A stretch of DNA of 64,000 nucleotides, taken from the NCBI GenBank assembly GCA_013112635.1, contig JABFGF010000010.1, forward strand, positions 56,968 through 120,967. Direction: 5' to 3'. The DNA comes from Calditrichota bacterium. Lineage in GTDB: Bacteria > Calditrichota > Calditrichia > Calditrichales > J004. The translations under genes and the position numbers were made by a program. The notes below the pieces were generated by a model. That model ran no database searches. It was not told where the DNA came from and worked only from the letters and a program-made list of their open reading frames with translations. Positions 56,749 through 64,000 of the stretch are shown one piece after another (the first letter of the stretch is position 1; each line of letters opens with the position of its first letter).

Positions 56749-57414
56749 ATGAAATCCCTAAGCGACCAAATTTTTAACCTAATGACACTACTCTATAACG
56801 CCCATCCTTGGCATGGAATTGAAATTGGTCAGGATTCCCCGGAAGTAGTAAATTCATATATCGAAATGGTTCCAACAGATACCGTAAAATATGAATTAGA
56901 CAAAGCATCCGGATTGCTTAAAGTAGATCGCCCACAAAAGTTTTCTTCAATGCCTCCAATGCTTTACGGGCTTTTACCAAGAACATATTGTGGTAAAAGA
57001 ATTGCCAAATTCTGCAACGAAAAAACAAATCGAACCGATATAGTTGGAGATAAGGATCCATTGGATATTTGTGTATTAACCGAACGACCGATCACACAAA
57101 GTAATATTATTGTTCCGGCTGTTGTTATAGGTGGTTTTAGAATGATTGACAATAATGAAGCCGATGACAAAATCATTGCTTATTTAAAAAATGATCTCGT
57201 TTATAGTGAATGGCAGGATATTAATGACGTACCCGAAATGCTAATCGAGCGTTTAAAGCATTATTTTCTAACCTATAAAGATATTCCCGGCGAAAAGAAA
57301 CATGTTTGTGAAATATCCCATATATACGACAGAAAAGAAGCATACCTGGTTATTAAAAAAAGTTGTGAAGACTACAATGAAAAATTTTCAGGACTCGATA
57401 CTTTCGGATCTTAG
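56749..57414 (+). CDS. ppa: Family I inorganic pyrophosphatase
   Basis: 221 residues; the ribosome binding site CAGGAG precedes the ATG. Active-site motifs of soluble family I enzymes are present: KYELDKASGLLKVDRP and GDKDPLDICVL with the metal-binding Asp residues, then KHYFLTYKD. It hydrolyses pyrophosphate to drive biosynthesis. The C-terminal extension (after ~175) is longer than in E. coli Ppa. It is convergent with the SUI1-like gene, with only 2 bases between. Confidence 0.95.
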   Translation: MKSLSDQIFNLMTLLYNAHPWHGIEIGQDSPEVVNSYIEMVPTDTVKYELDKASGLLKVDRPQKFSSMPPMLYGLLPRTYCGKRIAKFCNEKTNRTDIVGDKDPLDICVLTERPITQSNIIVPAVVIGGFRMIDNNEADDKIIAYLKNDLVYSEWQDINDVPEMLIERLKHYFLTYKDIPGEKKHVCEISHIYDRKEAYLVIKKSCEDYNEKFSGLDTFGS

Positions 57415-57416
57415 CT

Positions 57417-57737
57417 CTATCCGCCAACAAATTTTATTTTAAAACCTTTTTGCTTAAGAATGGCAGCAATCTTATCCCTGTGGTCTCCCTGGATTTCAAT
57501 ATTGCCATTTTTAACGCTGCCACCAGCGCCACAATCTTTTTGCAGCTCTTTTTGTAATTCTTTTAAGTTACCTTGTAAACGGGAAATTACAGTTACAACC
57601 TTGCCTCTTCTTTTTTTTCGATCACGTTCAATGTATGCCGTATTTCCTGTATTGTTTTGAACCGATCCTTCTTCTTGAGTGTTTTTGACATCTTCGTGAG
57701 TAGAAAATACTAGCTGACTGTTTTTTCTATTTTTCAT
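57417..57737 (-). CDS. SUI1/YciH-family translation factor-like protein
   Basis: About 106 residues from the ATG at 57737, or 109 from a GTG at 57746 overlapping the upstream gene. The C-terminal ~65 residues are the SUI1 fold: VVTVISRLQGN, LQKELQKDCGAGGSVKNGNIEIQGDHRDKI, LKQKGFKIKFVGG. The N-terminus is short and polar. YciH-like proteins resemble eIF1 and may influence initiation fidelity; the bacterial role is not settled. It is coupled to the flavin reductase gene. Confidence 0.93.
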   Translation of the reverse strand: MKNRKNSQLVFSTHEDVKNTQEEGSVQNNTGNTAYIERDRKKRRGKVVTVISRLQGNLKELQKELQKDCGAGGSVKNGNIEIQGDHRDKIAAILKQKGFKIKFVGG

Positions 57738-57738
57738 A

Positions 57739-59091
57739 CTACTCACCCATGTTTTCCAACCGTGCAGGCAGATTTCTTTTTATCCAATCTTCGAAATTAT
57801 TATAGCTGACTTTCTGTTGCAGTTCAGAAACGCGATTCTTTATTTCGGATAACTCCTCGTCACTTAAGGGGTTGGATTGGTCAATATAAGAAGATACAGG
57901 CTTTAATTGATCCAAAATACCCGTTTTGAATTCATATTCCGAGCGGTGGTCATCCCCTCCTGTAACTCCAAGATAATCACGGATTATTGATTCCGAAACA
58001 TTACGTCCGTGTTTTTGAGATTCTTTAATATTTCCTTTCCCGGTTATCGCATTCCCCAAAGCAAACACATTTTCAAATCCTTTTAACTTTCCTGTTGATG
58101 CATCCTCCAGCTCAAATTTTTCACCATCAGAATTTATCCCGGGTATCAATTCCGGGATGCTGCCAATTGAGGATATTGCAAGGTGTGTTTCAACCTCCGA
58201 TATTTCTCCTTCGATTGGCATAGCTCGATTATCAACTATTTTATTCTTCTGCATTTTTAGTCCGGTCAATTTTCCATTCTCAACAATAAGATCAACCGGG
58301 CTCTGACATTCATTTACTTTAAACAGAAATTTATCTTCAGCCAGGCTTACTATTTTTTGACGGACTGCCTGAGATTTTTTGAGGTCATCTTCATTTCCGG
58401 ATACCGGATCTGGAGAAAGAGGCATATCTATAATTCTGCGACGGTAGAAAATATTACAGTTTTTCAGATTAAGCGAATCAATATCTACTCCTATTGAATC
58501 TGCAGCTTTTCTCAATCCAAGACGTTCTATGGAAATTGAATCCAGATTATGCCCCAACTTTGCTATTGCAGCACGAAATGTTTCAATCATTAATATTTTG
58601 GCCACATCAATTGAAGCCAAACCGCCACCTAAAACAGCAGCATTTTCTTTAATTTCAAAGTCTGGTCCGTTATATGCCGGATCATGGCACAGATTGAACC
58701 ATTGAACAAATGGGTTTTGATAATAAAATCCGTTACCCAAAAAGTGTTCTATTTTTTGTAATGGAAACGCCCTGTCTTTCCATGCGCCTGTAGCAAGAAG
58801 GATTGCGCTGAAACCCCAATTTTTGCTAATGTCTTCAAAACTCAAATCTTTACCAAGACGGCAAAGCGGGACATATTGCACATTAGGTTGGCTTAGTCTT
58901 TCATTTATTTTTTTTTCTTGCTTGTCCCGGAGCTTTACGTGCCATTTGGGCAATCCGGATTCAATTTTCCCATACGGTAGTGCATTCTGGTCAAATACAA
59001 CCACGTGAACACCCCGTTTTACCATCTGTTCAACAGCTTCAGAACCTGCAACTGCTCCACCAAAAATTGCTACACAATGTTTATCTGCCAT
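57739..59091 (-). CDS. FAD-dependent ferredoxin/adrenodoxin-type NADP reductase
   Basis: 450 residues. The FAD dinucleotide motif is FGGAVAGSEAVEQMVKRG (9-26), a variant of the usual GxGPAG. The NADP motif is in VLGGGLASIDVAKIL (~151-165), and the C-terminal FAD block is GFENVFALGNAITGKGNI. The order matches FprA-like or glutamate-synthase-small-subunit-like reductases. The electron partner is unknown, as no ferredoxin gene is close. It overlaps or abuts the SUI1-like gene. Confidence 0.83.
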   Translation of the reverse strand: MADKHCVAIFGGAVAGSEAVEQMVKRGVHVVVFDQNALPYGKIESGLPKWHVKLRDKQEKKINERLSQPNVQYVPLCRLGKDLSFEDISKNWGFSAILLATGAWKDRAFPLQKIEHFLGNGFYYQNPFVQWFNLCHDPAYNGPDFEIKENAAVLGGGLASIDVAKILMIETFRAAIAKLGHNLDSISIERLGLRKAADSIGVDIDSLNLKNCNIFYRRRIIDMPLSPDPVSGNEDDLKKSQAVRQKIVSLAEDKFLFKVNECQSPVDLIVENGKLTGLKMQKNKIVDNRAMPIEGEISEVETHLAISSIGSIPELIPGINSDGEKFELEDASTGKLKGFENVFALGNAITGKGNIKESQKHGRNVSESIIRDYLGVTGGDDHRSEYEFKTGILDQLKPVSSYIDQSNPLSDEELSEIKNRVSELQQKVSYNNFEDWIKRNLPARLENMGE

Positions 59092-59172
59092 TCTATTTTC
59101 TGTTTGGGTTTAACTGATCGAATAATCTAAATACTTAACAAGTTTTGTGCAAACATGGTAGCAATCAGATTT

Positions 59173-59421
59173 TTATTTTCGGTTAAAATACACAATTGCC
59201 ATTATTATTAACGCAAACGGCAATAGTGGAATAGCTATACTTATTACACTTACTATTGCAGTAAACAATCCCAAAGGAATTAGTATTGCCACAAGTAAAA
59301 CAGTACCAATAATTTTTAATGGAAGTGTAATTAAAAAAGCACCTGCATAAAAAATGGCTCCAAAAACTTTAAAAATTACCCATAAAAAAAAGAAAAGAAA
59401 AGCAAGACCAATTAATTCCAT
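59173..59421 (-). CDS. Small hydrophobic membrane protein
   Basis: 82 residues, almost entirely hydrophobic, with about three membrane segments (FLFFFLWVIFKVFGAIFYAG, LPLKIIGTVLLVAILIPLG, LPFALIIMAIVYFNRK). No family is recognised. It starts 14 bases after the GH13 lipoprotein stop and may be part of that transcription unit. The function is unknown. Confidence 0.55.
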   Translation of the reverse strand: MELIGLAFLFFFLWVIFKVFGAIFYAGAFLITLPLKIIGTVLLVAILIPLGLFTAIVSVISIAIPLLPFALIIMAIVYFNRK

Positions 59422-59435
59422 GAATCCTCCACATA

Positions 59436-61229
59436 TTATTTTTCAAGCACCATAAAACTTTGGGGCTTCAAATTAATACGGACACGGCCATTCTTTGATT
59501 CAATTTTTTTTCTGCTAAAAATATCGGTTACATTTTCACTTGAAACCAGCTCAATATTCTCTGTTGATTTTCCTCTGTTAAACAAGATTGTCAGTTTTTG
59601 GTTTTCAGAAGCTCGTGTAAACCCAAATGTATTTTCTGTTGTGGCCACATCTAAAACTTCAAATGATCCGGAATTTAAAGCCGGATTTTCCCTGCGTAAT
59701 TTTATCAAAGATTGATAATACGAGAAAATTTCTTCATCAAATTTATTCTCATCATCAGGTCTTGTTTTGCCTGGTAAAGGATGCGTTTTTTCATTTTCAA
59801 AATCCATGTCTTCCCACAACATTGGTTTACGGTCATCGGGATCATCTGTACCCCACATACCAGCTTCCGTGCCGTAATAAAGCATCGGTGCCCCAATAAA
59901 AGTCATCTGAAATGCAGCGATCAGTTTTTGAGGTGTTCGCTCTTCCGCTGTTGGTTTTCGTAAATTATATTCAGGGTTATCGCGTGGGCTTCTGTCCCGG
60001 TCATAATTTAAATCGGGATTTAAAACCATAGATGCGACCCGGTCGGTATCGTGTGAATCAATTAAATTCCACAATCTATGCATGGTTTTTTCACCGTAAT
60101 TTTCTTTAAGCTCGTTAAAACGCTTTGCCACCTCAGCACCATTTATTTGCTTGTTTTTATTTATAAAAAATTCGACCATGGCATAAGCAAAAGGGTAATT
60201 CATTGCTCCGTCAAAACGTTTATCCTTTACAGCTTCAGAGGCGTCATTCCAGATCTCCGCAACAATTAATGCTCCGGGATTTATGGATTTTACATGTTTA
60301 TACCATTCACGCCAGAAAACAGGTGCCACCTGCTCGGCCACATCCAAACGCCAGCCATCAATTCCGTCGCTTGGATCGCCATCATTATTTGGATCCATCC
60401 ATCTTTTTGTTGAGGCAAAAATATAATCCCAAACTTCTTTTCTAAACCCATTTTCATCTTCATAAAATTCGGGCAATCCTTTAAACCCCCACCAACCGGC
60501 AAAATCAAATTCGTTTTCAGGAGTGGCCGGGTCATCCCATTTCTTTACATCGTACCATCCTGCATAACGGGAATCCGGTCCATTTTCGACAATATCCTGA
60601 AAGGCAAAAAATTCTGGTCCTGTATGGTTAAAAACACCATCAATCACAATCCGAATATCCCTTTTATGGGCTTCCTGAATAAGCTCAAAAAAAACTGAAT
60701 CCGCCGATGTAAAGATCCATGAGTTTGGATCATCAGATTCTTTGGCATTAGAAAGACGAATTTTATCTTTGGAAGAATTCCGTCCAAAATTGTCATCAAT
60801 ATGGTGAAAAGAAGCGCCATCATATTTGTGGAGAGATTGAGCTTCAAAAACCGGGTTAAAATAAATTGCGTTAATTCCAAGGTCTTTTAGATAATCGAGT
60901 TTTTCAATAACACCAACCAGATCACCACCATAACGCCGCTCAAAAAACGAATCATAAAACTTATCTGATTTGCTCATTTCCCATGGCTGTACTTTGTACC
61001 AATCGCTTTGCCAGGGATGCACCTGCCAACCTTTGTATTGATCGGAACCATTTACTTCCTCTGCTTTCGGATCATTACTTTTTTCGCCATTCCTAAAGCG
61101 TTCGGGAAAAATCTGGTACCAAACTATTCCGTCTGCCCAGGAAATATCTGGAGGATTAACTGCTTTTCTTTCAAAATCAGAACATTGAATAAAAAAAGAT
61201 CCCAAAATGAGAATAATAAATAAACGCAT
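59436..61229 (-). CDS. GH13 alpha-glucan hydrolase lipoprotein
   Basis: 597 residues. The lipobox FIQC lipidates Cys16. The GH13 barrel has the four conserved regions: DGVFNHTG (197-204), GWRLDVAEQV with nucleophile Asp296, AEIWND with acid/base Glu325, and DSHDTDR with Asp394. Calcium-type sequence DPNNDGDPSDG is nearby. It resembles neopullulanase/cyclomaltodextrinase-type enzymes but lacks their N-terminal domain, so the exact specificity is open. It sits in the outer membrane or periplasm and degrades alpha-glucans or maltodextrins. No transporter is adjacent. Confidence 0.92.
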   Translation of the reverse strand: MRLFIILILGSFFIQCSDFERKAVNPPDISWADGIVWYQIFPERFRNGEKSNDPKAEEVNGSDQYKGWQVHPWQSDWYKVQPWEMSKSDKFYDSFFERRYGGDLVGVIEKLDYLKDLGINAIYFNPVFEAQSLHKYDGASFHHIDDNFGRNSSKDKIRLSNAKESDDPNSWIFTSADSVFFELIQEAHKRDIRIVIDGVFNHTGPEFFAFQDIVENGPDSRYAGWYDVKKWDDPATPENEFDFAGWWGFKGLPEFYEDENGFRKEVWDYIFASTKRWMDPNNDGDPSDGIDGWRLDVAEQVAPVFWREWYKHVKSINPGALIVAEIWNDASEAVKDKRFDGAMNYPFAYAMVEFFINKNKQINGAEVAKRFNELKENYGEKTMHRLWNLIDSHDTDRVASMVLNPDLNYDRDRSPRDNPEYNLRKPTAEERTPQKLIAAFQMTFIGAPMLYYGTEAGMWGTDDPDDRKPMLWEDMDFENEKTHPLPGKTRPDDENKFDEEIFSYYQSLIKLRRENPALNSGSFEVLDVATTENTFGFTRASENQKLTILFNRGKSTENIELVSSENVTDIFSRKKIESKNGRVRINLKPQSFMVLEK

Positions 61230-61438
61230 GTTTTTCCTTTTATTTAGTTAAGGCGAATTGGTTTTTCAAAAATAGCTATTACAATTTTCTAATGCTAAAA
61301 AATTCAATCCCATTTTAGTGAATAAAAAAAATAGTCAATTACTTTTGAATGCTAATTATCTGCTTTTTGGTTAGATTTAAACTAAAATTAAGTAATTCAT
61401 TTATAAAAAATAGATTTCAATGAGCATGGAGTTTCAAT

Positions 61439-61870
61439 ATGGAAAGCAAGAAAATTGAATTTGATAATCCGCGAGTAGCTGACGTATTTATGAATTACCC
61501 TGAAAAATTACAAACCAAACTTTTAGCCTTACGTCAAATGATTTTTGAAACAGCAGCTGCTACAAATGGTGTAGGCAAATTGCAGGAAACCCTTAAATGG
61601 GGTCAACCAAGCTACTTAACCCCAAAGACAAAAAGCGGCAGCACTGTTCGAATTGACAGTATTAAAAACAATCCAGAAAAATATGCTATGTATTTCCATT
61701 GCCAGACAATGCTTGTTGAAACATTTAGGGAAATGTACCCAACCAAATTTAAGTTTGAAGGCTACCGGGCTATTATTTTTTCGATCGAAGATCAGATTCC
61801 GGAGCAGGAATTAAGCCACTGCATTTCTATGGCACTGACTTATCACCTAAACAAAAAAATGAGCTCATAG
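61439..61870 (+). CDS. DUF1801-domain protein
   Basis: 143 residues. It follows the DUF1801 pattern: YPEKLQTKLLALRQMIFETA, the LKWGQPSYLTPK motif, AMYFHCQ and FEGYRAIIF. This family (YdhG/YdeI-like) has a frataxin-like fold and no assigned reaction. It is alone between divergent and co-directional genes, with no clear partner. Confidence 0.8.
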   Translation: MESKKIEFDNPRVADVFMNYPEKLQTKLLALRQMIFETAAATNGVGKLQETLKWGQPSYLTPKTKSGSTVRIDSIKNNPEKYAMYFHCQTMLVETFREMYPTKFKFEGYRAIIFSIEDQIPEQELSHCISMALTYHLNKKMSS

Positions 61871-61920
61871 TAAAACGGTTGCGACACGTACCAAAGATAC
61901 ATTTTTCTAACCAAAAACTT

Positions 61921-61954
61921 TTTGCATTATCGTTTTTTTTTTTTCGTATATTTG
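61921..61954 (+). promoter_or_regulatory. Candidate promoter of the tandem sorting-domain genes
   Basis: TTTG at 61921-61924 and TATATTTG at 61947-61954 fit the Bacteroidetes -33/-7 layout (TAnnTTTG), spaced by 22 bases including a poly-T run. It lies 175 bases before the first gene. The other promoters in this window look like ordinary sigma-70, so this is tentative. Confidence 0.3.
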
Positions 61955-62128
61955 CAGGTAATTGTCAAGTAGAAATTTATTCTCATTCAAATGCTTTGCT
62001 GTTCTTGAGGGGGAAAGCAAAGTAAACAAAAGGAAACATTTTGTTTTGTTTGCAAAAACCAACACCCTCGACCTTCTTCTTTTCTTTCAACATATATTCT
62101 TTAGTTACAAAAACATAAGGATGAAAAA

Positions 62129-63001
62129 ATGAAATTTTTATTAACTATTCTATTATTTTTAATATCAACTAAAATCTATTCGCAGGTTGATACATCAATA
62201 TACTACCCACTACATATTGGTGATACCTGGGAGTATTATAATCCATACTCAGGTTATTACCAGGTTGAAATTATTGGCGATACGCTAATGCCCAATGACC
62301 GTACGTACTTTGAGTTTTCAATGACTAACAGAAAGTACCAAAGGGTAGATAGTAATAGGTATGTGATGGTTTATAATGAATTCGCACAAGACAAAGAGTT
62401 TATTCAATATGATTTATTAGCAAAAAAAGGAGAAATTATTATTTCGCCTATAAATGAAACGTATGGTAATGGAGTATATGATAGCGGAATTGATAACAAT
62501 AACTTATTACAACAAAACCTTAAATGGAAGGAATATCGAGATGTTTTTATAGACACAACAATAAATCCACCTGATACAGTATGGAATCAAACAGTTGATT
62601 TATATTGGCCACGAATTACAAAAGGATTGGGTGTCTCAACCTATTCAGCTGGATTAGAGATATTGGTTGGGGCAACAATAAATGGTGTGGGTTATGGTAC
62701 TTTAGTTGGAATTGAAGAGAATAAAAAAACAGTTAATAATAGTTTTTATCTCTCTCAAAATTATCCAAACCCGTTTAACCCAAGTACAACAATAAAATAT
62801 AACCTACCAATAAAATCTCACATTATTATTAACATTTATAATGCAGCGGGTGAAAAAGTAGAATTACTTTTTGAAGGAACACAGAAAGGAGGAAAACATG
62901 ATATAACGTTTGACGGTTCGGATCTATCAAGTGGCATATATTTTATCCGGCTACGCGCTGGAAATTACACACAGAGCATTAAAGCGCTATTATTAAAATG
63001 A
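62129..63001 (+). CDS. Secreted sorting-domain protein, first of a tandem pair
   Basis: 290 residues; AAGGATG lies 5 bases before the ATG. Signal peptide MKFLLTILLFLISTKIYSQ. The mature start IYYPLHIGDTWEYY and IIGDTLMPNDRTYFEFS, and the later ITKGLGVSTYSAGLEILVGA, are shared with the next gene. The C-terminal ~85 residues are a type IX sorting domain (QNYPNPFNPSTTIKYNLP, IINIYNAAGEKVELLF, SSGIYFIRLRAGN). The family has no known activity. It is likely a cargo of the PorU/PorV-like system. Confidence 0.87.
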   Translation: MKFLLTILLFLISTKIYSQVDTSIYYPLHIGDTWEYYNPYSGYYQVEIIGDTLMPNDRTYFEFSMTNRKYQRVDSNRYVMVYNEFAQDKEFIQYDLLAKKGEIIISPINETYGNGVYDSGIDNNNLLQQNLKWKEYRDVFIDTTINPPDTVWNQTVDLYWPRITKGLGVSTYSAGLEILVGATINGVGYGTLVGIEENKKTVNNSFYLSQNYPNPFNPSTTIKYNLPIKSHIIINIYNAAGEKVELLFEGTQKGGKHDITFDGSDLSSGIYFIRLRAGNYTQSIKALLLK

Positions 63002-63879
63002 AGACTTTAAGAATGAAATACTTAATTACAAGCTTACTTTTTTTAATCACAACCAACTTAAGCGCACAAGTCGATACAACAATATACTACCCACTACATA
63101 TTGGTGATAAATGGGCGTATTATTCACCCTATTCTGGACAACATAATGTAGAAATTATTGGTGATACTTTGATGCCTAATGAAAAAACCTACTTCATATT
63201 TTCCAATGGAGTGTATGCTTGGCGTTTTCAAAGAAGTAACAACGACACAATATACTACTATAATACTGCTGATTCTGAAGAATACGCGTTATTTAGTTTT
63301 ACTACGCCAGATAAAACACTCTGGAAAGCTCCTTTTGAATCTAACTGGTGGGGTTTATTTGAGACAACAATTGATGACCTGAACCTTATTAGCCTGCCTT
63401 TAACAAATAAAATTTTTGACCGTGCCTTAATTGATACAATAGAAAATAAGCCAGATACAACTTGGGGGTATATTATAGATCTATACCCAACGCAGGTTAC
63501 AAAGGGTTTTGGTATTACCTCGTATAATTATGGATTAGATGTACTAATAGGGGCAAAAATTGATACAAACCGTTTCGGAACACTTGTGAGTATTAATGAT
63601 CAACCATTTTTGATAAAGAGTTTTGTCCTAAATCAAAACTACCCAAATCCTTTTAACCCAATCACAAAAATTGAATACAACATTCCAGTTAAATCAAAAA
63701 TTAAAATTGATGTTTTTAATGCATTAGGAAAAAGAATAAAAACACTTTACACAGGCTTTCAGAAAAGAGGAAAACACATTATTGAGTTTAATGGGACTGG
63801 GTTTACTAGCGGCGTTTATTTTACCAAATTGCAGTCAGGAAATCATGTTCAAATAATTAAAATGCTTTTAATAAAATAG
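62998..63879 (+). CDS. Secreted sorting-domain protein, second of a tandem pair
   Basis: 293 residues, with an ATGA overlap with its paralogue; a second ATG lies five codons in. Signal peptide ends at TNLSAQ. Shared core: IYYPLHIGDKWAYY, VEIIGDTLMPNEKTYFIFS, TKGFGITSYNYGLDVLIGA. The middle part (residues ~65-140) differs from the first copy. The sorting domain is QNYPNPFNPITKIEYNIP ... SGVYFTKLQSGN. This is a recent-looking tandem duplication with divergent central region; the function is unknown. Confidence 0.87.
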   Translation: MKTLRMKYLITSLLFLITTNLSAQVDTTIYYPLHIGDKWAYYSPYSGQHNVEIIGDTLMPNEKTYFIFSNGVYAWRFQRSNNDTIYYYNTADSEEYALFSFTTPDKTLWKAPFESNWWGLFETTIDDLNLISLPLTNKIFDRALIDTIENKPDTTWGYIIDLYPTQVTKGFGITSYNYGLDVLIGAKIDTNRFGTLVSINDQPFLIKSFVLNQNYPNPFNPITKIEYNIPVKSKIKIDVFNALGKRIKTLYTGFQKRGKHIIEFNGTGFTSGVYFTKLQSGNHVQIIKMLLIK

Positions 63880-64000
63880 TATCAAATGATACCATAGCTT
63901 GTCTTTTTAGAACATTTAATTGCCTAAAGGGATGAGCTCAATATACTGTTGAACGACGCGTTTAGACAAGCGTGTAATTAAAGAAATAGAATTAATATCA

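Noticed and set aside
63879..63892. Palindrome GTATCA-AA-TGATAC after the last gene as a terminator
   Set aside because: The two-base loop and short stem make a weak hairpin, and the T run starts about 10 bases later; not convincing.

Overview
The window comes from an AT-rich Gram-negative bacterium of the FCB (Fibrobacteres-Chlorobi-Bacteroidetes) group. The evidence is a PorV/PorQ-family protein, a gingipain-type C25 peptidase, a PorD-like protein, at least four secreted proteins ending in the YPNPFNP-type sorting domain typical of type IX secretion cargo, an LpxK kinase for lipid A, and several lipoproteins. Strong TTGACA/TATATT-type promoters at tRNA genes and AGGAG-type ribosome binding sites fit Calditrichota, Ignavibacteriota or related lineages better than true Bacteroidetes. 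The exact phylum is an inference. No phage, transposon, CRISPR array or other obvious mobile element is visible.

Layout. 1-13.4 kb (minus strand) is a surface and secretion locus: a giant sorting-domain protein, a PorU-like C25 peptidase translationally coupled to a PorV-like barrel, a fibronectin-III lipoprotein, an SLBB polysaccharide-export-type protein and two tandem signal-peptide proteins, the second cut by the window edge. 13.4-26.7 kb (minus) is a housekeeping block read rnhB-aroK-aroB-aroQ-flippase-lpxK, then initiator and elongator tRNA-Met under their own promoter, then tilS-hpt-ftsH-TPR-folP-cdaA. 26.8-28.9 kb is another sorting-domain protein, followed by a 460-base gene-free region. 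29.4-34.1 kb (plus) carries an NtrC-family regulator with ruined ATPase motifs, then lysA-alr-porD-like.

34.2-42.5 kb is an ion-transport island of four large proteins. All carry RCK-type regulatory modules and two also carry fused PTS EIIA domains. 42.7-47.0 kb encodes a MASE3-PAS histidine kinase, a CheY-like receiver and an unusual REC-HisKA-REC protein. 47-51 kb holds a jelly-roll protein, an OmpR/VicK-type two-component pair and a divergent small exported protein behind a phased array of ATGACAT repeats. 51.2-55.8 kb has tRNA-Ser, tadA, tRNA-Arg(ACG), a cold-shock protein, and an aminopeptidase-rho-like-TauE-lipoprotein operon. 56-64 kb has a tandem-AP2 protein, pyrophosphatase, a SUI1-like factor overlapping a flavin reductase, a GH13 lipoprotein, a DUF1801 protein and two tandem sorting-domain paralogues.

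The most distinctive points are the PorU-PorV-SLBB surface operon; the ion island with EIIA and RCK domains fused to the transporters, in a genome that also encodes a c-di-AMP synthase; two degenerate or incomplete signalling proteins (29.4 kb and 45.9 kb); a Rho-like factor lacking the usual N-terminal domain; and the operator-like repeat array at 50.5 kb.
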